Positions 23,884-34,082 of a stretch of DNA of 64,000 nt are shown here, piece after piece; position 1 is the first letter of the stretch; each line of letters begins with the position of its first letter. The DNA comes from Atkinsonella hypoxylon (lineage: Eukaryota; Ascomycota; Sordariomycetes; Hypocreales; Clavicipitaceae): positions 19,135 to 83,134 of the forward strand of contig JFHB01000132.1 of NCBI GenBank assembly GCA_000729835.1, read 5' to 3'. Below the pieces are notes generated by a model that had not been told where the DNA came from, did no database searches, and worked only from the letters and a program-made list of their open reading frames with translations. Made by a program: the position numbers and the translations under genes.

Positions 23884-24771
23884 ATGGCTAGCAGCAGAGA
23901 TCGGCGCGTGGCCAAAGAGCTGCAAGATATTCAGGCGGACAAGGACAACTCGGGCGTTTATGCTACGTCCGTGGATGGTGTCAGCCTGAAGCATCTCAAA
24001 GGCACGATTTCCGGACCCCCAGAAACTCCGTATGCGAGCGGTACCTTCGTAATCGACATTCAGATACCGGATAACTACCCGTTCAAGTCGCCCACCATGA
24101 AGTTCGACACCAAGATATGGCACCCCAACGTCAGCAGCCAGACTGTATGTTTCTCGCCAGTTCAACTTCATAGTTCATTATCTTAGACCTCTTCACTCTC
24201 CTTGGTGAACTCCCAGTGGATCTGCATTGCTAACGCGCTGTATCAGGGCGCAATTTGTCTCGACACTCTTGGTTCTGGCTGGTCCCCAGTGCAAACCATC
24301 AAGACAGCCCTTCTATCTATCCGCATGCTGCTCGAAGTCCCAAATCCCAAGGATCCGCAAGACGCCGAGGTTGCCATGATGCTTACATTGACCCCTGAGC
24401 ATTTTGTTCATGTCGCCCAAGAGTGGGCCATGAAGTACGCCGGCGCAACGAAGCAACAACTCGACCTGAGTAAATTCAGGAAGAAGCATGAACCGATAGA
24501 CACTGGTGAAGACATGTGAGTATAAGCTGCCTCCCTAATTGTGTAAATTGCTGCTACACCCAACCATTTGGACCGCAACTGACGGTTCTATGACAGATAC
24601 AAAAGTTACCACCGCAACTTGGTTGAGCGGTTTGTCCACATGGGGTTTAGTGTTGAGGCAGTCGTGCAGGCATTTGAAGCTATCGGGATCGATCGCAACA
24701 ATGGCGAGGACTATGAACTAGAGGAAGCTTATATAGGCGACATTACTGCACGATTGCTTGGCGAGGACTAA
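23884..24771 (+). CDS. Ubiquitin-conjugating enzyme E2 with UBA domain (UBC1)
   Basis: Class II E2 that accepts ubiquitin from E1 and builds mainly K48 chains. Three exons: 23884-24144, 24247-24515 and 24597-24771; introns of 102 and 81 nt. The product has 234 residues. The UBC fold holds PETPYASGTF, the HPN motif in KIWHPNV, and the active-site Cys91 in GAICLDTL. The C-terminal UBA domain (from about residue 190) contains FVHMGFSVEAVVQAFEA, and the protein ends RLLGED. Length and architecture match yeast Ubc1 (215 residues) and human UBE2K. The gene is divergent from RPT2. Confidence 0.94.
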
Positions 24772-25429
24772 CCTGTTACGATAAGGAAAATAGACCAGTA
24801 CTTTCGGTATGGGAAAGACGACCACCTTTCACACAATTCACAATACTTGGTAACAAATCATTGCATTGGAAGGGGAGTGTTCGCCTCATTTTCATTTGAA
24901 CGGGGTTGCAATTAGCTTTCTTTCTTTTTGTTTGTTGCGCGATGTCCAGAAGCGGAATTTCGCTGCTTTCTACTTTGATACAGCGGTAGGCCTTAATTTT
25001 CGATGTCCTTGAAACCACGATGGTAGCATGAGTACTGCACATAATTGCAGAATACTGTTAATGGGAGAATTTGGGCAATGGTCGTTTAGTATTCGTCTGG
25101 CAAAGCATACAAGTTGGCACAAACTCACCAGTCTCGCCTGGCTCAAGACGCTGTGCATTTTCTCCCTATACAATGATAAGGTCGTGAGTTAAGAAACTAT
25201 GACTGCAACATGACACTATTCAGCGTCTGCAATGGTGCAAGGGCGATAATTCGAATTAATCGCGAACCTTCCTTACCCCAATCTATCTTATACGCATGAT
25301 TATAGGAAAAGATTGCAACCAGACCAACGTTGAATACTCTCTGACGTCCCACGCCACGAAATAATCGGGTTTCAACAGACATTTCAATTCCCCTCCCCCA
25401 AACAATGTCAATGTACAAGATTTTACAGT
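24772..25429. other. Convergent intergenic region
   Basis: About 660 bp between the convergent UBC1 and succinyl-CoA ligase genes, presumably holding both 3' UTRs. No gene is seen. Confidence 0.5.
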
Positions 25430-26730
25430 TTACAGCAAGTCTCGTCGGACAAACTCGTCATACAGAGCTTTTCCGAGACTAGCAGGAGAGCGCTCAACAA
25501 TGACGCCTGCGGCCTCGAGAGCCTTGATCTTGGAGTCAGCACCACCCTTGCCACCTGCAACAATGGCACCAGCGTGACCCATGCGACGGCCAGGGGGGGC
25601 AGAGATGCCAGCAATGAAGCTGACGACGGGCTTGCCACCACCGACAGTATTGGCCTTCTTCAAAAACTCGGCGGCCTCCTCCTCGGCAGAACCACCAATC
25701 TCACCAATCATGATGATACCATCCGTGTCCTCGTCCTCAGTAAAGACCTTCAGGCAGTCAATGAAATTGGTGCCGCTGAAAGGATCACCACCGATACCGA
25801 CGACGAGGGACTGACCGAGACCAGCCTGAGTGGTCTGGTTAACGGCCTCGTAGGTGAGAGTACCGGATCGAGAGACGATACCGATGCGGCCACGCTTATG
25901 GATGAATCCAGGCATGATACCGATCTTGCACTGACCAGGGGCGATTATACCAGGGCAGTTGGGGCCGACGAGACGAGTCTTGGACTGTGACTTGAGCATA
26001 GAAGTGATGCGAACCATGTCTGTTGCGACAAACCATACCATCAGTACGCAAGAGTGAAGGAAGGTATATCAGAGTTGACGTTGCGAGTCTTCAAAACGTA
26101 CCGTGTTGGGGAATACCCTCAGTGATGCAAACAACGAGGGGAATTTCAGCCTGGAGAGCCTCCTCGATACCGGCAGCAGCCAGAGGAGGGCTTGATAAAC
26201 TCATGTTAGCCATGAGAACGTGCACAGAGACACAGACCGGAAGAACAAAGGCGGCACATACGGAACGAAAAGCGCAGTAGCAGTTGCGCCAGTCTCCTTT
26301 ACAGCCTCGCTAACATTCTTGAAGACAGGGAGATCAAGATGTGTTTGGCCGGCCTTCTTGGGGTTAGTGCCACCAACAACCTTTGTGCCTGACAAGGTAT
26401 ACAAGTTAGTACGCCATGATTCCGTCAAAATGACCATGCGAGAGAATATAGAATCCGAGGCAATTGATCGTACCGTATTCGATGGCCTGCCGTGCGTGGA
26501 AGCTGCAATTCGTCGTTTAGCGGGAAATTTCCTGAATTTTCAGAGACAAATAGTAGTTTGACTTACGTTCCTTGCTTTCCGGTGAATCCCTGGAAGATAA
26601 CCTTGGTATCGCTGTTGATGCGCAAGTTGTTGACCGTGTTTGCGTAGGGAGACGACGATGAGCTGTAGCAGCGGCTGGCAACGTTGCGGAGCGCAGCAGC
26701 GCGAACCGCACTTCTGGGAAGAGCCTGCAT
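25430..26730 (-). CDS. Succinyl-CoA ligase alpha subunit, mitochondrial (LSC1)
   Basis: TCA-cycle enzyme that converts succinyl-CoA and NDP to succinate, CoA and NTP in the mitochondrial matrix, as a heterodimer with the beta subunit. Five exons: 26730-26567, 26502-26474 (only 29 nt), 26388-26262, 26190-26102 and 26019-25430; introns of 64, 85, 71 and 82 nt. The joined product has 332 residues. The N-terminus MQALPRSAVRAAALRNVASR is a typical mitochondrial presequence. A CoA-binding Rossmann region contains VIFQGFTGKQGT and VVGGTNPKKAG. The phosphorylated histidine is His285 in MGHAGAIVAGG. The C-terminus VRRDLL is close to the domain end. The gene is divergent from ELP3 across 837 bp. Confidence 0.95.
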
Positions 26731-27567
26731 GATGGGAGACTGTGAGGGAAAACAAATAGGAAGACCCAAAAACGTTGCTGCTGCAACGCTTGGCGAGAGG
26801 CAATGGACGGAGGACTCGAGAGTTGAGCTGCAGCTTGAGGGTCGAGGAGTATCACCATCACCACAACTAGACGCAGCTTGGGGACTTTCGGGTGGCCCCG
26901 GACAAACGGCAACTGTCTTTTTCCGAGAAATGCCAGTGGAGGGTCCCTGCGGGATGGCCGCCCCCCAAGCCCAAAGCCCTATTTGTTGCAACACTAAGGG
27001 TCGCGGGTCCCATACCAGCATCAACAAGACACCATTTAAAACTCCTGGTATAGAATACCTCTGAGGTTGAATTGAGAGAGGTGGTTCGCGACTTAGTTCA
27101 TCGCTAAGGATGTTAACGATTCCTCGGTTACAATGCACTTTTGAATAGGGCCATTATCGAGCATACCTCCCCAACCACTATAGACCTCGATAAAGCTAAC
27201 TTAAAATTAGCCAAAGTCGCGAACTACCCTCCCAATTCAACCTAAAAGGTATTATATACCAGGATTTTCAAATGTGGTTCCAGACGCGCTATCCAGGCTG
27301 CCGGTAGTGTCTCTACTGCAATGTCGTGATGTTGAGCGTGGATGTAGTTTGAAGAAGCCTCTACAGGTAGGTGGGACTTTGAGTGCGGTGAGGCTTGTGC
27401 GAAAATAGAAGTACCCTCGAGACCCGCAAGTCTTAATTTAATTGGTCAACTAATATCACCTCTTGACGTCAAATTTGCCAGACAGACGGAGTTGCTAACA
27501 GTAATATCGACATATATTTCAGCAGTGCTCAAGAATTCACGAGGTCCGGAGTGAAAATTATCTTAGC
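26731..27567. promoter_or_regulatory. Divergent promoter region LSC1/ELP3
   Basis: About 840 bp between the divergent starts of LSC1 and ELP3. An open frame on the minus strand reads upstream of LSC1 to 27138, but it is in the leader and shows no protein-like character. No gene is seen. Confidence 0.45.
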
Positions 27568-29359
27568 ATGGCGACGGCTACGATGACCGCTACGGCGGTT
27601 CCCGCTCATACTCACAAGAGAAAGGACCCAAAATTGGCCCCCGAAAGCGAGCGATTCCTACGATGTTGCGCTGATGTTGCAAACGCCTTGATCGAAGACC
27701 ACGAGTCACGGAAGGATAGCAAACCCAGCAAAGATATCAACCTCAACTCGCTGCGGTCTAAGCTGGCCAAGAAGCATAAACTCAATAATATCCCTCCGCT
27801 AACCGCCATTATCGCTGCCATTCCAGAACATTACAAGAAGTATATTCTCCACAAGTTAATTGCAAAGCCTATCCGTATGAATCCCAACGTCTCTCTGGTG
27901 CGATGCACGGCTGCTAATATTGTTTCCAGGCACATCCTCTGGAATTGCGGTTGTTGCCGTCATGTGCAAGCCTCACAGATGTCCACACATTGCGTATACT
28001 GGCAACATCTGTGTTTATTGCCCTGGTGGCCCGGACTCCGATTTCGAGTATAGTACGCAGTCTTACACTGGCTACGAACCTACATCGATGAGAGCCATTC
28101 GTGCTCGCTACGACCCATTCGAGCAGGCCAGAGGGCGAGTGGACCAATTAAAGTCTCTTGGTCATTCCGTTGACAAGGTCGAATACATTATCATGGGCGG
28201 CACTTTCATGTCACTGCCTGAGTCTTATCGAGAGGACTTCATTTCGCAGCTGCATAATGCCCTTAGTGGCTATCAGACATCCAAGGTTGATGAAGCGGTA
28301 GAGGCCGGTGAGATGAGCAACGTGAAGTGCGTTGGAATCACAATCGAGACACGACCAGATTACTGCCTTCAACCACATCTTACAGACATGCTGCGATACG
28401 GCTGTACGAGATTGGAGATTGGGGTACAGTCCCTGTACGAGGATGTTGCGAGAGACACTAACCGTGGCCATACCGTTGCGGCTGTAACAGAGACGTTCTG
28501 CCTCGCAAAGGATGCCGGGTTTAAGGTTGTTAGCCATATGATGCCAGATCTACCAAACGTTGGAATGGAAAGAGATATCGATCAATTCCGGGAATATTTT
28601 GAGAATCCAGCCTTCAGAACCGATGGGCTGAAGATTTATCCAACCCTCGTCATCCGTGGTACAGGCTTATACGAATTGTGGCGAACTGGACGATATCAAA
28701 ATTACACCCCCAACGGTTTAATAGACCTGGTTGCAAGGATTCTAGCCCTTATCCCCCCGTGGACCAGAATATACCGTGTTCAACGAGATATTCCCATGCC
28801 TCTGGTCACCTCGGGCGTTGAAAACGGTAACCTTCGCGAGCTGGCCCTTGCGAGGATGAAGGATTTTGGCACCACCTGCCGAGATGTGCGGACCCGAGAA
28901 GTTGGCGTCAATGAAGTGAAGAACAAGATTAGGCCCAACCAGATTGAGTTGGTGCGTCGAGACTACGCAGCCAACGGCGGGTGGGAGACCTTCCTTGCTT
29001 ATGAGGACCCCAAGCAGGATATTCTCGTGGCTCTTCTACGTCTCCGAAAGTGCACAGAGAAGTACACATACCGCCAAGAGTTGACGGCTCAGCCGAGCAG
29101 CATGGTCAGGGAACTTCACGTTTATGGAACTGCTGTGCCAGTTCACGCCCGCGATCCCAGAAAGTTCCAGCATCAGGGCTTTGGCACCTTGCTTATGGAA
29201 GAGGCAGAAAGGATCGCCCGCGAAGAGCACGGGAGCGAGAAGCTCAGTGTCATCTCGGGCGTAGGTGTCAGAAGCTACTACAAGAAGCTTGGTTATTGGT
29301 TGGATGGTCCCTACATGAGCAAGTGGCTTGACGGACGAGATGCAGCGGGCAAACTATAA
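27568..29359 (+). CDS. Elongator catalytic subunit ELP3
   Basis: Radical-SAM tRNA acetyltransferase of the Elongator complex, which makes the cm5U34 precursor in tRNA anticodons. Two exons, 27568-27874 and 27930-29359, separated by a 55-nt intron; 578 residues. The radical SAM domain contains MCKPHRCPHIAYTGNICVYC, whose last three cysteines (CX9CX2C) hold the 4Fe-4S cluster. It is followed by CPGGPDSDFEYSTQSYTGYEP, and later TIETRPDYC and LEIGVQS. The C-terminal GNAT acetyltransferase domain has HQGFGTLLMEEAERIA as the acetyl-CoA site and SYYKKLGYW near the end. Length and motifs agree with yeast Elp3 (557 residues). Identity is very strong. Confidence 0.96.
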
Positions 29360-30031
29360 GCATAGAACTGGGTGGTGTAGACGGGCTTGTCATATTCATC
29401 AAGGGATTGGTAAAAGGCGTAACTCGGCTGATTGACATAACTGGAAATGGTGACATATACAGGGCATATTTGGAAGACACGGCTGATTTATGCTGCTTAA
29501 GCTAAAAGATTGATTGCGAGGCGTAGACCACCAAAGATTCGCGGTTTGACGGTTGCTCGAAATTGACAGTTGGGCCCCTACAGCCTGAATAACGATGATA
29601 TCACGACGACATCTCAATCGCGAAGCTCACTGCAGAAGTGACATCCGGAAATTGCAAGCCCAGAGGCAAATGCCGAAATTCATGCGTGCAGCACGCAGTG
29701 TAAAGCTCGAACTTTATGGTGAAGTGCAGCTCTAATCGAAATTGGTCTAAAATACCATCTTAGTGTATCGATTGCACTATTGCTCTTTCCTCTCAGGATT
29801 CCCCTTGAAGCAATTGGTCTGGTAAGGTCATAAGGCGTCTTTACTCTCTCCTACACGGGAACTTCTGGACTTTTTATTCCTCTTCGTAATTTATTTGGTT
29901 GTATCATTTCTAGAATTTTAGATATTCTCTAATATGATTGTAATGCTCTCTTAGCCTTCTATCTCTTCTCTTCAATTTCTACTTCAACTTTTTCCTTCAA
30001 TATCGCTACCAATAGTCTTATAATATTCCTC
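29360..30031. other. Intergenic, no gene seen
   Basis: Region 3' of ELP3 followed by an AT-rich, pyrimidine-rich stretch before the 2EXR-type remnant. No domain-bearing frame is seen. Confidence 0.5.
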
Positions 30032-30881
30032 ATGGCTTTAGAACACAAAGCCCTCAACATGGCTCCACCAACTCTTCACCTCTTTCTTAAACTTCCAAGA
30101 GAGTTCAGGCTATACATCTGGGAGTTTGCACCCCGGCTTCTAGATAAAGGAGAGAGCTTACATTACATAATCTCACCATGGACATTCAACCATCACAGAA
30201 GAACTTGTACACAGGCGTAGAACACATCGAGCGGAGACGCTCAATGCAACGCTTTTTACCGTCTTCACAAGGGGAAAGCATCAGCCTGTTTGCGGGACTT
30301 TGGTCTTTGGCACGCATGCAGAGATTCCAGATACATCATCACCAAGCGATACGGAGAACATTGCAGAGTTCGACAGACGGGACGATAAACCTGAAGGATC
30401 AGCATTGCCCCTATATGGTCAGTGTAAAGAAAGATCTCTTTTGCAAGCACATTCACAACATACACGCGTGGTCAATGGGACAGATAGCTATGCCGTGTCT
30501 ATTCTTTTGGCATAGTGGCAAAGAGGACAATCTTCTTCGCAATTTGGCCATTGAATTTGAACCAGAGTCGGCAAATCACTGGACACAACAAAGAGACATA
30601 TATGTAAGAAAGAAACTATATACGACTATTTCTACTGCTGCATATTCATCCATCGCTTGCTCTGGTTGACCAGTGTCTTGGAAGAAAAAGTTTACCTTTC
30701 GTTTATCGACCGCGAGGCCATATATGACGGAAAGGTACTGATCCATGGCGGCTATAGGTACTGCGATAAGGACATAGAGTATGCTGAGGCATGTCCTACA
30801 GGAACAAACCACAGCTTGGAACCTGTGAAAGTCCTGGTAAGTAGACATCTAAGGGATGAGAATGAAGCAGAGACGAACTAA
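30032..30881 (+). pseudogene. Decayed 2EXR-domain gene
   Basis: The frame from the ATG at 30032 encodes LHLFLKLPREFRLYIWEFA, the start of the fungal 2EXR domain. It meets an in-frame TAG at 30218-30220. The same frame resumes with GLWHACRDSRYIITKRYGEH (about 30296-30355), a conserved 2EXR block, then stops again. Later pieces that resemble the family lie in other frames: LAIEFEPESANHW at about 30541-30581, and VYLSFIDREAIYDGK with its flanks at about 30691-30735. I could not find splice sites that restore phase across the TAG: the best intron (30217-30271) puts the next block out of frame. I therefore read this as a gene broken by a nonsense change and frame changes. A multi-intron gene I have mis-modelled remains possible. 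The function of 2EXR proteins is unknown. Confidence 0.5.
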
Positions 30882-31537
30882 TGAAGCGGCATTCGAGGGC
30901 AACATAATGTACGTTCATCCATTCTCAGCTGTGCACCTGAACATTGGAGATGTAATTCTACGCTGTTATAAATACGCTGTGTGAGTATTTTCTATACGGT
31001 ATTTGTTGGCGACAGATTGAGTGGCTGGACCTGTCGTATTAGCAAGTTCCTTTCTACTTCTTCGTTTCCTCATTTACCCCAAGATCTAGTGAACTCGACT
31101 GCATGTCAACCTTGACCCTGAATGCTGTAGTGGTGACAGTAGTTTGACAGAAGTCGTATCATGTGCGGTTGAAAGTTTAGGGTTAGGTGCGAAGAAAGCC
31201 AGATGCGACTAGGATCACGTCGCGACGAAAGCGACGTTGTACAAGTTAGTGCCAGTCCGATGAGTTATGCTGATGCTCAAATCGACGTCCATCTTCCTTG
31301 AATCTTCCATATATCGGGTTTTTCAAAATTGCCCGTCGTGTCGATGGATTGGTGTTGTGACTCGTGAGTGATACTATCGCCTTAGTCATCAACAACTCAT
31401 CTCATACTCACACGCTTTACTCGCAACTCATACACTTTTCTCAACAACATATATTCCCGCCAGAGAACATAAACAGTCCGCGCCAAGCAACCCGCCGATC
31501 AGGACTCGCACTGACTCCAACATGAGCTGCCAAAGCC
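30882..31537. other. Intergenic, carrier promoter
   Basis: Non-coding stretch before the mitochondrial carrier gene. It ends in a CA-rich leader and contains an upstream ATG at 31522 (see separate entry). No gene is seen. Confidence 0.5.
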
Positions 31538-31554
31538 ATGCCGGGCCGCAATGA
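31522..31554 (+). promoter_or_regulatory. Overlapping upstream ORF
   Basis: An ATG at 31522 opens a 10-codon frame (MSCQSHAGPQ) that ends at 31552-31554. It overlaps the start codon of the carrier gene (31538) in a different frame. Ribosomes using it would bypass the main start, so it may lower translation if it is on the transcript. Confidence 0.45.
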
Positions 31555-32905
31555 CGCTGCTCCGCCTTGGCTTCCGCCGACTTGGTCTCCTGAACCGTCG
31601 ATGGGCGTGTTGCCCGTCATCACCAAGCCAGAAGACTATCCCGACCGGGCACCCCGTAGCAATGCCGCGACGGCCGCATCCGCCGCTGGTGTGAGAGCCC
31701 TGAGCGCGCAGCTCGTCGCCTTCTACTTTCGTGCGCCGGCCAAGGCCTTCTTCAGGACACGCGTGGATTACCTGGCGTACGCGCGGACAGTCCACAGCGA
31801 GCAGATCAAGCGTATGCTGGACGCAGTGGCCCGGGACCAGACGTCGTCGAGGGCTCGATTGTTTCTGCAGCACACTTGGATATGGATGAGGAGCACCACG
31901 CCAGGCGTGCTGACGTCCGCCATCAAGCAGCAAGGCTGGAGCGTGGTGCCTCATCAGATTCTCCCGCCTCTGATCGCCAACGTCGGTGTCGGCGCCGTCT
32001 TGTACACTAGTTATCTACACATCCTGGGCCATCTCCACGAGGACAGCGCCAAGGCGACCAAGAGAGTCTATCCGCCGCCCTCGCCGCAGCATACCTTCAC
32101 CGCCGGCTTCCTAGCAGGCGGTATCCAAAGTGTTGTCGCCGCACCCCTGGACGCCCTCCAGGCTCGGTATGACCACCACGACATGATGCCCCGCGATGGG
32201 GGCAACTCTCCCCGGAGTATGTGGAGCTTTGGCGCAGAAAAGCTCCGGGAGATTGGTCTCCGCGGCATCTTCGCCGGCTGGGGCCTGTCCTTCGCAAAGG
32301 ACAGCCTGGGCAGCGCCGTCTTCTTCAGTATGTTTGAGTACGTCAAGGCCCAGGGATACTACGGCTTCGTCACCTGGTACTACGGCGGCCTGGGCCAAGA
32401 CACGGTCGACTTCCTCGCCATGAAGCGGCCCTCCGGCCCAGACCAAGAGGGCGAGGTCGCCGTCATCCGACCGCACTATGCCATCGAGCCCATGTTCCTG
32501 TTCGCCGCCGGGTTCAGCGCATCCTTCTCCCAGCAAATCTTCTTGCATCCCCTGACCAATTTCCAACTGAAGCACTGGGACCACCTGGAGGACCTAGACG
32601 ACAGGACGGCCAGAGATAGAGCCTCCAGACAGGCGAACCCGGAGAGGCCGCGTCGACCGTGGAGGATGCTCCGGGTGTATTACCACGCTTACCAGGAGAC
32701 GTGGGCTGGGTGCGTGGCCGAAGCGGCCGCGGAGAAACAAAGCCTGACGAGATGGCTGTATAGAGGCTTCCTGTCGAGCACGCTTCGGCAGGTTCCTAGC
32801 ACGAGTGCCGGGTTGATTATATTTGAGTTGATCCGGCGGAAGTATGGGTATGGCGCGGACGAAGTCCGAATCACAAAGAACGGATACGATATTCTCCTCG
32901 CCTGA
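31538..32905 (+). CDS. Mitochondrial carrier family protein (SLC25-like)
   Basis: Intronless gene of 455 residues. The protein has the tripartite layout of the inner-membrane carrier family with divergent repeats. The clearest carrier signature is AGGIQSVVAAPLDALQARYD (about residues 195-214), holding PLDALQ, a variant of the PxDxx[KR] motif with Gln in the last place. GLRGIFAGWGLSFAKDSLGSAVFF and LYRGFLSSTLRQVPSTSAGL are the usual post-motif and even-helix patterns. The N-terminus (about 85 residues) is Pro/Ala-rich and longer than normal, and an acidic loop sits at about residues 280-310. The family is about 300 residues, so this is an enlarged fungal form. The transported substrate is unknown. 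Codons strongly prefer C or G in third position. Confidence 0.8.
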   Translation: MPGRNDAAPPWLPPTWSPEPSMGVLPVITKPEDYPDRAPRSNAATAASAAGVRALSAQLVAFYFRAPAKAFFRTRVDYLAYARTVHSEQIKRMLDAVARDQTSSRARLFLQHTWIWMRSTTPGVLTSAIKQQGWSVVPHQILPPLIANVGVGAVLYTSYLHILGHLHEDSAKATKRVYPPPSPQHTFTAGFLAGGIQSVVAAPLDALQARYDHHDMMPRDGGNSPRSMWSFGAEKLREIGLRGIFAGWGLSFAKDSLGSAVFFSMFEYVKAQGYYGFVTWYYGGLGQDTVDFLAMKRPSGPDQEGEVAVIRPHYAIEPMFLFAAGFSASFSQQIFLHPLTNFQLKHWDHLEDLDDRTARDRASRQANPERPRRPWRMLRVYYHAYQETWAGCVAEAAAEKQSLTRWLYRGFLSSTLRQVPSTSAGLIIFELIRRKYGYGADEVRITKNGYDILLA

Positions 32906-34082
32906 AAGGCGGGACAGGTGACGGACGGACTTTATCCAACTTGGGCATTTACGGAAAGGGCCTCGAGGACCTTGTTGAGGAGTGACGGGGCGCTACATTT
33001 TTGTGTTTATACCATTTCATCTCGACACCTTAGACGCATGTAACATGAATCATTCACGGGCGCGGCATGCGCTGGCCCAAATCTCCCGTCTTTAATCAGG
33101 ACAACCTTCAGATACTAAAGGCTAGTCTCGGACTGAACTCAAATGGTCCGGCATGCAACAGTGATGCATGCTCACGACGCCACTTCCCACCCGACTAGAT
33201 GCTAAAACTATCTGCCGAAGCCTCATCTCTCGATGTCGAAACAGTTACCTCTTGGAGCCCCGACTCATAAGAAAAATCTAGCCAATTATGCTAAACTTGT
33301 CTAGGCATGACCAATCTACAAGACGGAGTCCCCGTCTTAGGCGATCTTCCCCTTCTCAACAATGCATGGTACAGCGTCGAGCTCATGGCAGAGCATGCAA
33401 ATATCAGGTTCCCTTTCGAAGAAGTCGTGTACTGGGTAGAGGACGGCAAGGGCTCTAGCAGCTTCGAATGGGTGTACGGGCAGCAGACCAAGTTCCATCT
33501 GATCAGGACAGCGAGCCATTCCGTCAGCAAGAACGATGCAACAGGGGCATTGTGAATGGAACACCTCAAGTAGCAGACGAGGCACAGAAGAATGAGTACA
33601 AGCATTCACCTCCAAGTCCCACATAGCTGCTGTCCATCGAGCATTAATTTACCAAACCTCGCTATCCTTGCGACATTCACGCCCGCTGGAATAGACATAC
33701 CAAGATAAACAAAGTAATGAACAAGAAAAAGAAATCAAAAGTCGTCAATCAACTCCTACGAGTCCTACAGAACCACCTCGTCCTCCCGTTGCACCGTCTC
33801 CCGATCCTATCCCTTCCCTCCCTTTCCCTTCTGTTTACATGCCACAGGTACACTTATCACACCGGTCCAAACCTCGAGCATGCAAAAGATCCTTGAACTC
33901 CATTTGCAAAAAGAACCCAAAAAGAAAAAAAAAAAAAAAACTACATCCAGATTTGAAATGCGCTGTCCCCGCACTCGAAATACTCGAAGCGTTTCTAGCA
34001 TCAACACCACGACCACCCAAGACGTGAGTTTATGCAGAATGAAAATTTCACATCCAGGTGTCGTAGCTCCTCCCGCCACCCA
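32906..34082. other. Convergent intergenic region
   Basis: About 1.2 kb between the convergent carrier and CCR4 genes. A plus-strand frame at 33307-33555 and overlapping minus-strand frames have no domain and no splice context, so I do not call them. An A16-17 run lies at about 33928-33944. Confidence 0.5.

Noticed and set aside
26563..27138. 191-codon minus-strand frame running into the LSC1 first exon
   Set aside because: Only the part from 26730 is protein-like; the upstream part is leader sequence, and the presequence begins MQALPRS.
31165..31190. Telomere-like gtttagggttagg
   Set aside because: A single short match in the middle of gene-rich DNA; not a tandem array.
33307..33555. 82-codon plus-strand frame between the carrier and CCR4
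   Set aside because: It overlaps equally plausible frames on the minus strand and has no domain; likely chance within a 3' region.
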